Shown in pieces: positions 1 to 7,921 of a stretch of DNA of 15,142 nucleotides. The stretch lies in NCBI GenBank assembly GCA_002343505.1, contig DDQZ01000078.1, forward strand, positions 121,999 through 137,140, given 5' to 3'. The position numbers and the translations under genes were made by a program. The stretch is from Verrucomicrobiaceae bacterium UBA2429 (GTDB lineage Bacteria > Verrucomicrobiota > Verrucomicrobiia > Verrucomicrobiales > Verrucomicrobiaceae). Each line of letters opens with the position of its first letter. Position 1 is the first letter of the stretch. Below the pieces are notes generated by a model. The model did not search any database. It saw only the letters and a list, made by a program, of their open reading frames with translations, and was not told the DNA's origin.

Positions 1-1
1 T

Positions 2-127
2 GAGCCGGGGAACTCCCCCGACGGGCGGGGGGCCCCCCCCGATGAGCGGGGGAACTCCCCCGACGGGCGGGGGGCCACCCCCGGTGAGCCGGGGAACTCC
101 CCCGACGAGCGGGGGGCCACCCCCGGA
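2..127. repeat. Three 42-bp GC-rich tandem repeats at the left edge
   Basis: Units start at 2, 44 and 86, exactly 42 bp each, and differ at only a few positions. Each unit contains two runs that can fold on themselves: a GGGGG-AACT-CCCCC type hairpin and a GGGGGG-CCA-CCCCC type hairpin. The array may continue to the left of the window. Because 42 is a multiple of three, both strands stay open through it and would read as 14-residue Gly/Pro-rich repeats, but no start, ribosome site or conserved domain supports translation. The array lies about 230 bp past the stop of the minus-strand NTPase gene, so it reads as intergenic. Confidence 0.9.
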
Positions 128-356
128 AGTCCGCTGCCAGTGCCCGCCGCCCTTTTCAGGAGGGGGAGGGTCTGCAAACGAAAACCCGCTCCCGGCAGCA
201 GGGCTGCCCGGCCCAAAAGCGGCAGCGGGCTGCCGCAGTCCAGGGCCTTCGGCTTGCAAGCCCTGGCCGGGGTGGCGGCTGTTCTGGCTGTCAGGAGACG
301 GTTTCTGCATCCACCCCCCAGGCGGCACGCCTTTTCCCCCTCACTTCACCCCAGGC
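128..356. other. Non-coding spacer with a cluster of hairpins
   Basis: No convincing gene was seen here. Besides the terminator listed separately, two further inverted repeats stand out: GGCAGC/GCTGCC with a 3-nt loop at 194-208, and CCAGGGC/GCCCTGG with a 13-nt loop at 240-266, which encloses the perfect palindrome GGCTTGCAAGCC at 251-262. Open frames crossing this stretch on the plus strand have no recognisable protein features and continue as the antisense of the NTPase gene. Confidence 0.6.
215..236 (-). terminator. Probable intrinsic terminator of the STAND NTPase gene
   Basis: Read on the minus strand, the perfect 7-bp stem GCGGCAG/CTGCCGC with a 4-nt loop (219-236) is followed by a short T run (215-218). 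It lies about 120 bp after the stop codon at 357. The T run has only four bases, so termination strength is uncertain. Confidence 0.5.
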
Positions 357-2836
357 TCACCAGCTCCCCGACGCCGCCTCCGCATCCGCCAGCTCCTCGG
401 CGCGGCGGCCGTAGCCGTGGTGCTTGATGAGGGCGCGGGCTTTGGCCAGTTCCGCCTTCGGGTCAATGCCGGGGTAGGCTTTCAGCCTTCTGCCTTCATC
501 CTTCACACTTCCCGCGAGGCGGGCGCGGTGCAGGTGGACATCGGCCAGATAAAGCGGCATCGGCCCGCGCTCGGCGATCTGCTGGGCCTCGTCCAGGCAG
601 CGGAGGGCGGCGGCGCTGTCGCCCAGGAAGTGATGATGCAGCGCGGCGGTGAGCAGGGCGCGGGGGAGCATCCATGTGTCGCCCGATTTGCGGAGGCCGT
701 CGAGGGCTTCGTGCAGGTGGGGGTTCGTGTAGGTGGAGGCGGGCGCGCCCTCCAGCACCGCGCGGTAGAGCGCCACCCGCGCCAGGGTCAGGTGGTCCAG
801 GGCGATGTCGAGGAGGCTAGGCTTGTTGGTGAAGATTTCACGCCAAGCGCGTTGAGCTTCAGTGGCCCGCCGTTCGGCCTCGGCGAGGGCAAAGTAGTCC
901 TCTCGCTCCGCGAGAGGAACAGGGGACTCCACTGCCTCATCGGGCTTCGAACATTCGGAAGTCGCACCTGACAGCGAAGCGCCAGACTCATCTCTCGGAG
1001 AGAGATGACAACGGTACGCCGCGCGCTCGGCGGGGGCCAGGATCAGGTCGCAGTAACGGAAGCCTGCCACGGAGTAGAGCAGGGGGAACTCGGGCTGGCG
1101 CTCGCGCTGGAGCGTCTCCGCCTGCTCGAAGAGACCCCGCGCCTCCGCCCGCTGCCCGCTCTGGTGCAGGGCATCGGCGGCGGTGGTGCGCTTGCTCATG
1201 CGCTGAAACGCATCCCCGCTCTGGTCGGCGAACTCGATGGCGCGCCGGGCCGTGGCCACCGCCTCCCCCAGCAGGCCCAGCGTCACTTCCAGCTCGCTGA
1301 GGTTGCTGGCGCTGATGGCGGCAGCTTTCCAGTTTTCGGCTTTAGCGTAGTTTTCCAGCCCCGCCCGCATCGGCTCCCGCGCTTCGGTGAGGCGGCCGAG
1401 GGCGCGGAGGTAGAACGCGGCTTGATTGAGCAGCCAGGCCTGATCGGGTTCGCTGAGATTCGGGGAGAGGCGGCTCCAGGGCGGGTCAAAGAAGGCCGCC
1501 ACCGCCCCCAGGTCCGCGCCGATGGCTCCGAGTTTCTTCGTGCTGTAGGACTCGCCGCCGCGGAGGATGCGGTCGAAGTAAACCCTGTCACACGCCTCCT
1601 GCTGCCGCCCGGCCAGGCAGCCGTGGACCACGGCCTGGTAGAGCGGCTGGAGGCCCTCCAGGGTCTCGGGCCGGTGCTCGGTGCTCTGGCACAGATGCTC
1701 AAACAACCGCGAGTGCGCCGCTTGGAATGCCTCCGGCTGCCGCTCCCGCAGTTGCTTGGCGAAGTATTCGCGGATGAGCGGGTGGGCATCGAGGGTCACC
1801 TGGCATGGCTCGGGGCGCGGGGCGAAACTTCCCGCCACCACCGGCGGGAAGCGGAGCTGGATGAGGTGGGCCTCGTGCAGGCGCAGCAGCACGGCATTCC
1901 AGGCGTCGTCATTCAGCGGCACGAGGGCGTCGGTGAGGCCGGGGATGGCGGGGGCGCGGCGCAGGGCGGCCAGACAGTCGGCGCTGGCCGGGCGGTCGAA
2001 CAGGCCGGTGAGGCGCAGGGCCTGGACATCGGTGGCGTGGCCCTGGGGGGAGGCCAGCCACTGCTCATAGGCCTCCAGGATGTGCCATGCATTGCGGGTG
2101 ATGCGCTGGTTGCGGTTGTCATTGGCGCGTTCGAGCTTGAGCTGGCTGCGCAGGCGGATGTCGCCGCCTTTGACGAAGAGGAAGCGGCCGAGCACGATGA
2201 GGCTGAGGGCGTGGCAGAAGTAGTCGGTGGCGGCCTGCTGGAGTTCTTCCTCCGTGCCGGTGATCTGCATTTTCCGCAGGAGGGAGACGGCGCACTCCAG
2301 CGGCAGCTCCTCCAGATCATGCTGGCGGGTGGGGCTGGTGCCGGCGCTGGGGAGGTCGGTGAGGGGCTGGCGGCTGGAGATGAGGCAGAGGCCGGGGTTG
2401 CGCTGGGCCAGCAGGCCGAGCAGCTCGCACAGGTCGGGATCGGTGAGCTGGCCGGCCTGGGGGTGGTTGGGCGGGTATTGCAGGGGCTCCAGGCCATCGA
2501 GGATGAGCAGGCTGCGCTGCGCCTGGAGGTGCCGGGCGAGGCGGGCGGCCTTTTTCTCCGGGTTCTCCGGCTCGGGATCGCCGAAGTGCTCCAGGGCTTT
2601 CTGGAAGAAGCTGCCGAGGCTGGCGGCGCCGGCGTGGGTGGCGTCGTCACCACGGGTGCCCTGGTCGTAGAAGGTCCAGTCGAAATAGGCGAGCGGGTCG
2701 GGCTGGCCTTTGGCATTGAGCCAGCCTTTTTCCGTGAAGCGGCTGCGCACCCAATACGCCAGCAGGGCGGTCTTCCCCACGCCGCCCCAGGCGATGATGG
2801 AGAGGAGGTTGGTGGTTCCTGGTTCTGGGCTGGGGG
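357..2836 (-). CDS. STAND NTPase with TPR repeats (C-terminal part of the frameshifted DUF4062-NTPase-TPR gene)
   Basis: This is the larger part of one gene whose N-terminal part lies at 2837-3532 in another frame. Restoring one base near 2832-2836 gives a protein of about 1058 residues. In that joined numbering the part opens with a Walker A loop (IIAWGGVGKTALL, about 245-258). It continues with an FDWTFYDQGT block, a Walker B strand (LLILDGLEP, about 342-350), the NPGLCLISSR strand, a winged-helix-like stretch with LTGLFDRPAS, and DAHPLIREYF (about 582-591). From about 600 to the end it is helical and rich in Ala, Leu and Glu, as expected for TPR repeats. This order is that of STAND/NB-ARC-type NTPases, which oligomerise on sensing a trigger. 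The frame has no ATG, GTG or TTG upstream of a GTG inside the Walker A loop itself, so it cannot make a working NTPase alone. Two odd insertions (482-509 and 898-1008) are listed separately. A role in phage defence or signalling is inference. Confidence 0.85.
482..509. repeat. Degenerate heptanucleotide tandem repeat inside the NTPase-TPR gene
   Basis: On the plus strand there are four consecutive 7-nt units: TCAGCCT, TCTGCCT, TCATCCT, TCACACT. The stretch is poorer in GC than its surroundings and encodes the basic piece around VKDEGRRLKAYPG near the C-terminus of the TPR protein, between two helical stretches. Short heptamer arrays of this look are known in some bacterial genomes, for example cyanobacteria. 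Here the array looks like an expansion or insertion within a loop. Confidence 0.7.
898..1008. repeat. 111-bp element bounded by two perfect hairpins, inserted in frame in the TPR region
   Basis: The left hairpin (898-918) has an 8-bp stem, TCCTCTCG/CGAGAGGA, with a 5-nt loop. The right hairpin (988-1008) has a 9-bp stem, TCATCTCTC/GAGAGATGA, with a GGA loop. Both share the CTCTCG core. The outer span is 111 bp, or 37 codons, so the frame is kept. In the protein it gives a Ser/Pro/Glu-rich stretch from LSPRDESG to PLAERED, between YCDLILAPAERAAYRCH and YFALAEAERR. Many of its codons end in A or T, unlike the surrounding gene. It resembles palindromic REP/BIME-like or RPE-like elements that insert in genes. 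No family name can be given from this sequence alone. Confidence 0.65.
2832..2836 (-). other. Probable site of a single-base frame change in the DUF4062-STAND gene
   Basis: A run of five C on the minus strand (five G on plus) sits where the DUF4062 frame must hand over to the NTPase frame. Upstream, the coding frame reads FLGRDKELALLDDAWNPPP. Downstream, the neighbouring frame reads NLLSIIAWGGVGKTALL. Adding one C to this run joins them smoothly as DDAWNPPPSPEPGTTNLLS. The two frames both stay open for hundreds of bases, so the exact position is only bounded to about 2800-2840. The heptamer G CCC CCA here is not a canonical slippery site. Confidence 0.7.
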
Positions 2837-3532
2837 CGGGTTCCAGGCGTCGTCGAGCAGGGCGAGTTCCTTGTCGCGCCCGAGGAAGTCGGCGGCGGTG
2901 TGGCGGCTGATGAGGCGGGTGGTGGCGATGCGCTGCGGGGGCTGCTGGGCGGGGAGGATGGCCTTCAGCGCGCGCAGCACGGCGATGGAGAGGTCGCGGT
3001 CATCGGTGAAGGTGATCTCGGAATAAAAGCCGCGTTGTTGCAGCTCCTTCTCATGCCAGGCCTGGGAGAGCTTTTGCGCATGAGCAGTGGCGGCATCGGC
3101 GGGGTGGTCGGGAACAAACGCAGAAGAGGGCGTCGCGACGATGAGCTTTAGTTCGGGGCGCTTTGTCTTGCGGTGGTAGAAGGCCAGCCAGGCTTCCCAT
3201 TGGGTGTAGGAGAGGGTGCGAAGTTCCGCGTCACCCAGCCCGACGACGCCGGGAAGGTCCGCGTGACGCTTCAGGAGGTCATCCACCGCTTCTTTGCCGG
3301 CCACCCTGCCGTCCTTGCTGGTCTGCCGGCCGATGAGATGAATCACCGCATCACACTGGGCGATGTAGTCGTCCAGCTTGATGAGGATGGTCTGGCCTGA
3401 GGCGAGAGCGGAGACGTTTTGCTCCTGCGTCTGCACATCCACATCGGGAAAGCGGAGATCGGTGGCGAGCCGCTCACGGCAGGTGAGGAACTCATGACTG
3501 ACTGTGGAGATGAAGATGCGGCAGTGTGGCAT
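2837..3532 (-). CDS. DUF4062 domain (N-terminal part of the frameshifted DUF4062-STAND NTPase-TPR gene)
   Basis: The first 170 or so residues match the DUF4062 pattern, a Rossmann-like fold related to TIR domains: CRIFISTVSHEFLTCRERL at the start, then DVDVQTQEQ, a KLDDYIAQCDAVIHLIG strand, a SYTQWEAWLAFYHRK helix and KLIVATPS. A linker follows, ending in FLGRDKELALLDDAW, the usual lead-in to a STAND NTPase. I chose ATG 3532 because the domain begins at once after it (MPHCRIFIS). A GTG ten codons upstream at 3562 is possible, and neither has a clear Shine-Dalgarno. The start overlaps the 3' end of the small membrane-protein gene by 41 bp, suggesting an operon with coupled translation. Without the frame change at about 2832-2836 the reading would run on as low-complexity Pro/Ser/Ala sequence to 1913, which is not a real protein end. 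Confidence 0.8.
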
Positions 3533-4054
3533 GGCGGCGGGAGGGAACGTTGCGACCGGCACGCTTCACGCCGGCGAAGCTGCGGCGGGCGTGCCAGTTG
3601 ACGGTCTCGCCCAGGAGGCGGCTTTCGGTCTCGATGAGGAGTTTGGCGAACTCGCGCGCGGTGGCGGCGCTTTCCAGCAGGCCGGTCTGGCGCTCCAGGA
3701 AGGCGACCCTTTCCTCGGAGGTGTGCTTTTTGGCCTCCAGGTCAAAGGCGGCGGCCAGGGACAGGGCGGCGACGGCGATCACGGGATAGATGATGGCGAA
3801 GCAGCCGAGGATGGCGACAGAGGGCTCTTTGATGCCGCCGGGCACAGGCAGGCAGCCGCACTGGGTCAGCAGCTTCGCCAGCGTGCCAGGGACTGCGAGT
3901 GGTGGAGGCGGACACGCCCACCCTGCTGCGCGTGCGCGACCATGTGCCCCAGGCGCCAGGCGTGCGCCGCTTCATGCGCCTGCGCGTGCAGCGTTGAAAG
4001 CAGCGGGCATTTTCTCCAGCCTTCACACGGCTTCCGGCAAATCCGCCCTGGCAA
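3492..4054 (-). pseudogene. Small membrane protein, SLATT/DUF4231-like (tentative), frameshifted
   Basis: The clear part is the 3' half. One strong membrane segment (SVAILGCFAIIYPVIAVAAL and onward) is followed by a charged helical tail (FDLEAKKHTSEERVAFLE, then FAKLLIETESRLLGETVNW). A membrane segment followed by such a tail, ending in Glu-rich then Trp, recalls SLATT/DUF4231 proteins, membrane partners in bacterial conflict systems. That assignment is from general resemblance only. Upstream of about 3884 the coding signal (G/C at third positions) moves to the next frame, which reads LLSTLHAQAHEAAHAWRLGHM and AHAQQGGRVRLHHSQSLA. The two halves join as HHSQSLATLAKLLTQCGCLP if one base is restored. 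The start is unresolved: candidate TTG codons lie at 4054, 4075 and 4114 and an ATG at 3943, none with a good ribosome site. It lies directly upstream of, and overlaps, the DUF4062-STAND gene. Confidence 0.45.
3878..3892 (-). other. Probable single-base frame change in the small membrane-protein gene
   Basis: On the minus strand the codons before about 3884 have G/C-rich third positions in the frame that ends HHSQSLA and then meets a TGA at 3866. From about 3884 the G/C-rich third positions are in the frame reading TLAKLLTQCGCLP. The switch is of the same kind as at 2832-2836 (one base missing, or a -1 shift). There is no homopolymer and no slippery heptamer here. Confidence 0.55.
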
Positions 4055-4084
4055 AAACGCCGCCGTCCGCTTCAATGGCTCATC

Positions 4085-5068
4085 ATGCCCGAGACTGTGA
4101 AAAGCGCGTTCCAAAGCCGGCCCGACGGCTGGGCGCTCGTGCGGCGGAACCGGCCCGCGATGGTCTCGCTCGTTTTTCTCGGCTTCGTGGTGCTGGCCGC
4201 CTTTGCTGTTCCGCTGCTGCTGCCAGACGGACTCAAAGGCACCGGCGAGGGCGTCTTTCTGCCTCCTTTCTCACCCGCTCCTGGCGGCGGCGTGCATTTG
4301 TGCGGCACCGACAACAACGGCCAGGACCTTTTTTTCCGGCTGCTCACCGGCGCGCGGGTCTCCCTCGGTGTCGGCATCATCGGCGCGCTCATCTCCCTGT
4401 GCATCGGCACGGTGTGGGGCATGGTCAGCGGTTTCTGCGGCGGCAGGGTGGACGCCTTGATGATGCGCGTGGTGGACATGCTGTATGCCGTGCCCCGAAT
4501 CCTCTTCATCATGATTTTCATCGCCGCCTTTGACAGCGTGTGCAAGGACTGGCTGGACGCGCTGCGGCTGCGCGCGCAGGAAGCGGGCTGGGCCGGTGTC
4601 GAGGGAGCCGCGCGGCAGTTGATCCCGTATTCGAAAATTCTCGTCATGATCCTCTCCCTGGGCCTCGTCGAGTGGCTGACGATGGCGCGCATCATCCGCG
4701 GCCAGGTGCTGGTGCTCAGGGAGACGGCGTTCGTGACCGCCGCGCGCGCTTTGGGGCAGAGCCGCGCCTCCATTCTTCGGAGGCACCTGCTGCCCAATCT
4801 GAGCACCCTCATTCTCACCTACCTCACCCTGACCATCCCGGCGGTGATCCTGGACGAGTCCTTCCTCAGTTTTCTCGGCCTCGGCATCGAGGACCCGGCG
4901 GCAAGCTGGGGTTCCCTGCTCAAGGATGGCGCGCAGGTCATCAACCCCTTCGAGAGCAAATGGTGGCTGCTGGCCTTCCCCGCCGCGCTCATGTCCCTGA
5001 GCTTGCTGGCGCTCAATTTTCTCGGCGACGGACTGCGAGACGCCTTCGATCCGAAGTCCGGGGACTGA
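4085..5068 (+). CDS. ABC transporter permease, OppC/DppC type (peptide/nickel family)
   Basis: An inner-membrane subunit of a binding-protein-dependent importer of the peptide/nickel class (327 aa). Visible features are an N-terminal cytoplasmic stretch and first membrane helix (VSLVFLGFVVLAAFAVPLLL, about 21-40), the family motif LCGTDNNGQDLFFRLLTGAR (about 76-95), helices with SLGVGIIGALISLCIGTVWG, and the EAA loop that contacts the ATPase (TAARALGQSRASILRRHLLPN, about 218-238). A DESFLSFLGLGIEDPAASWG block and a last helix (WLLAFPAALMSLSLLALNFL) follow. Between the third helix and the EAA region there is an extra stretch of about 35 residues (around KDWLDALRLRAQEAGWAG) not found in typical OppC. 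ATG 4085 gives the usual OppC N-terminus; no Shine-Dalgarno is seen. No OppB, ATPase or binding protein is present in the window, so this subunit is isolated. The substrate cannot be told. Confidence 0.9.
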   Translation: MPETVKSAFQSRPDGWALVRRNRPAMVSLVFLGFVVLAAFAVPLLLPDGLKGTGEGVFLPPFSPAPGGGVHLCGTDNNGQDLFFRLLTGARVSLGVGIIGALISLCIGTVWGMVSGFCGGRVDALMMRVVDMLYAVPRILFIMIFIAAFDSVCKDWLDALRLRAQEAGWAGVEGAARQLIPYSKILVMILSLGLVEWLTMARIIRGQVLVLRETAFVTAARALGQSRASILRRHLLPNLSTLILTYLTLTIPAVILDESFLSFLGLGIEDPAASWGSLLKDGAQVINPFESKWWLLAFPAALMSLSLLALNFLGDGLRDAFDPKSGD

Positions 5069-5081
5069 GAGGGCGCCAAGA

Positions 5082-6203
5082 TTATTTCATCATCTCACCG
5101 AGGCGCACCAAAGCACGGCCCAGTTTTGACTTCGGACGGCGCGCATGAGTCTGAAGCAGCACTTTGACAAGTGCGGCCAGCATTTCCCCAGTCGCCGGCG
5201 CGGACGCGATCCCGGCGTCCTCTTCGGGCAAGAATTCAAAAAGCCGCCCGGTAGTGTCGCCAAAATAGTCGCGCGCCACCAGCGCGTTGGACGCCTCATG
5301 CCGCGCCAGAAGGGAGGCGCGCGCCGGTCCGTCCATGTGCGAGTAGCTTTCATGCGGCTTCTTCGGGATGGAGGCCTGCAGGACGCGCCGCATCTCCCGC
5401 CTTTCCTCGGTGCCGAGGTGCGAGTTGCACTGCCGGGCGATCTCCGCCGCGATCCGGCTGTAGCCGGCGTTGGGGGCGGCATCACCCTGCCTCAATTCCA
5501 GCCCCGCATGACCGGCGCCGGTGATCTCGAAGAAGTCCTCCAGCAGGCTCTCACGCCTTGGCATGAAGCGCTTTTCGTAGCGCCGGACGATGATGTTTTC
5601 ACGTCCGAAAACCTCCGCGTAGCTCTCCAGCAGCGCGTGCCAGTCGAAGACGAGGCCTGAAATCTGGTCGAGGAACTCCTCAAAGGTCAAAGTGTGCCCC
5701 TCATGAATCTTCTGGGTGTAGAGAGACTCGATGAACTCGTCCTGGCGCCTGATGTAAACAAGAACCGTGACCTTGTAACCGGCGGTGCAGCTCCTCATTC
5801 TGCGCGCGAAGTCGGGCGCGTTCCGATAGCCCAGAAGAGGGTCGCCGCACAGACCCTCGTTGCTCACCACAAGCGAGGATGCCTTTGCCGTGCGGAAGGC
5901 GGCAAGCTGGCCGGCGATCCGCGCGCAGAGGGAGGCGTCCATCTCCCCGAGTTCGAGCATGGCGCGCAGGGCGTCGTTGCACCTCGGCTGGGAGACGATG
6001 CCGCGCTTGTGGAGAGCCGCCCGGTTCTTGCGCAAAGCCCTCTGGATGGCCGTGCTGCCTGTCTTGTGAGTGCCGATGTGCAGCAGCAGGGAAGGTTCCC
6101 GGGCACTCTTGCGCGCCGCTTCGCGAAGCGCCGGAAGCCCCGCTTCGAGATCTGTTCCGATGTCACCCATCTGCTTTCTGGCCAGGGCCAAAGGTTTTTG
6201 CAT
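5082..6203 (-). CDS. PAPS-dependent sulfotransferase-family protein
   Basis: Transfers a sulfuryl group from PAPS to an acceptor, probably a carbohydrate or lipid, though the acceptor is unknown. The 5'-phosphosulfate loop is clear: LLLHIGTHKTGSTAIQ, with HIGTHKTGST at 42-51. The 3'-phosphate motif is VYIRRQDEFIESLYTQ at about 149-164, with the Arg pair at 152-153 and Ser160. Between them is LVVSNEGL (111-118). The length of 373 aa is normal for bacterial members. The ATG at 6203 gives about 38 residues before the P-loop; a second Met at residue 12 is possible, and neither has a good ribosome site. The gene converges with the permease, with only 13 bp between the stops. It follows glpK on the same strand after a 95-bp gap, with no evident functional link. 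Confidence 0.85.
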   Translation of the reverse strand: MQKPLALARKQMGDIGTDLEAGLPALREAARKSAREPSLLLHIGTHKTGSTAIQRALRKNRAALHKRGIVSQPRCNDALRAMLELGEMDASLCARIAGQLAAFRTAKASSLVVSNEGLCGDPLLGYRNAPDFARRMRSCTAGYKVTVLVYIRRQDEFIESLYTQKIHEGHTLTFEEFLDQISGLVFDWHALLESYAEVFGRENIIVRRYEKRFMPRRESLLEDFFEITGAGHAGLELRQGDAAPNAGYSRIAAEIARQCNSHLGTEERREMRRVLQASIPKKPHESYSHMDGPARASLLARHEASNALVARDYFGDTTGRLFEFLPEEDAGIASAPATGEMLAALVKVLLQTHARRPKSKLGRALVRLGEMMK

Positions 6204-6298
6204 GGCGGTGAGGTAGGCGACGGATTTGGGGAGTCAACTGGAAGCGCGGGGTGCGAATCAAAGGCGGCCAGGACTTTATGACGGCATGAAGCCGCGCT

Positions 6299-7780
<1,482 letters not shown>

Positions 7781-7785
7781 CGCGC

Positions 7786-7801
7786 GGATTCTGATGAATC
7801 C
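7786..7801. promoter_or_regulatory. Perfect palindrome just upstream of glpK start
   Basis: GGATTC, a 4-nt spacer, then GAATCC gives a perfect 6-bp inverted repeat ending 5 bp before the ATG at 7780. In the glpK mRNA it would form a hairpin over the place where a ribosome site should be. As DNA it could be an operator. The function is inferred from position only. Confidence 0.4.
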
Positions 7802-7921
7802 GGCGTTGCTTGGCGAGCACATTTCCGCGCATTACGCTCCTTCCGGCCTCCCCGGGAGAACAGGCCGCCTTATGAATCGTCCTTGGCAAAAGAAGCGGCG
7901 GGCGGCTACCATGCGCAAATA

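Noticed and set aside
2..127. 42-bp repeats as a CRISPR array
   Set aside because: The units abut without unique spacers, so this is a simple tandem repeat.
42..971. Plus-strand frame of 309 codons starting in the 42-bp repeats
   Set aside because: The first part is repeat and spacer, the rest is antisense of the TPR gene. No ribosome site or protein features.
2828..2842. Programmed -1 ribosomal frameshift signal in the DUF4062-STAND gene
   Set aside because: The bases in register (CCG CCC CCA) do not form an X XXY YYZ heptamer. A lost base in the C run is simpler, although recoding is not ruled out.
1005..3026. Long plus-strand open frame of 673 codons opposite the NTPase-TPR gene
   Set aside because: It is antisense to a gene with clear NTPase motifs, rich in Gly/Ala/Leu/Glu with no domain pattern. 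High GC makes antisense frames stay open.
6204..6245. Possible promoter for the sulfotransferase gene (TTGACT followed 16 bp later by TACCTC on the minus strand)
   Set aside because: The second box is a poor match and lies only nine bases before the ATG.
6204..6298. Terminator between glpK and the sulfotransferase gene
   Set aside because: Only a 4-bp stem (CGGC/GCCG) without a T run was found.
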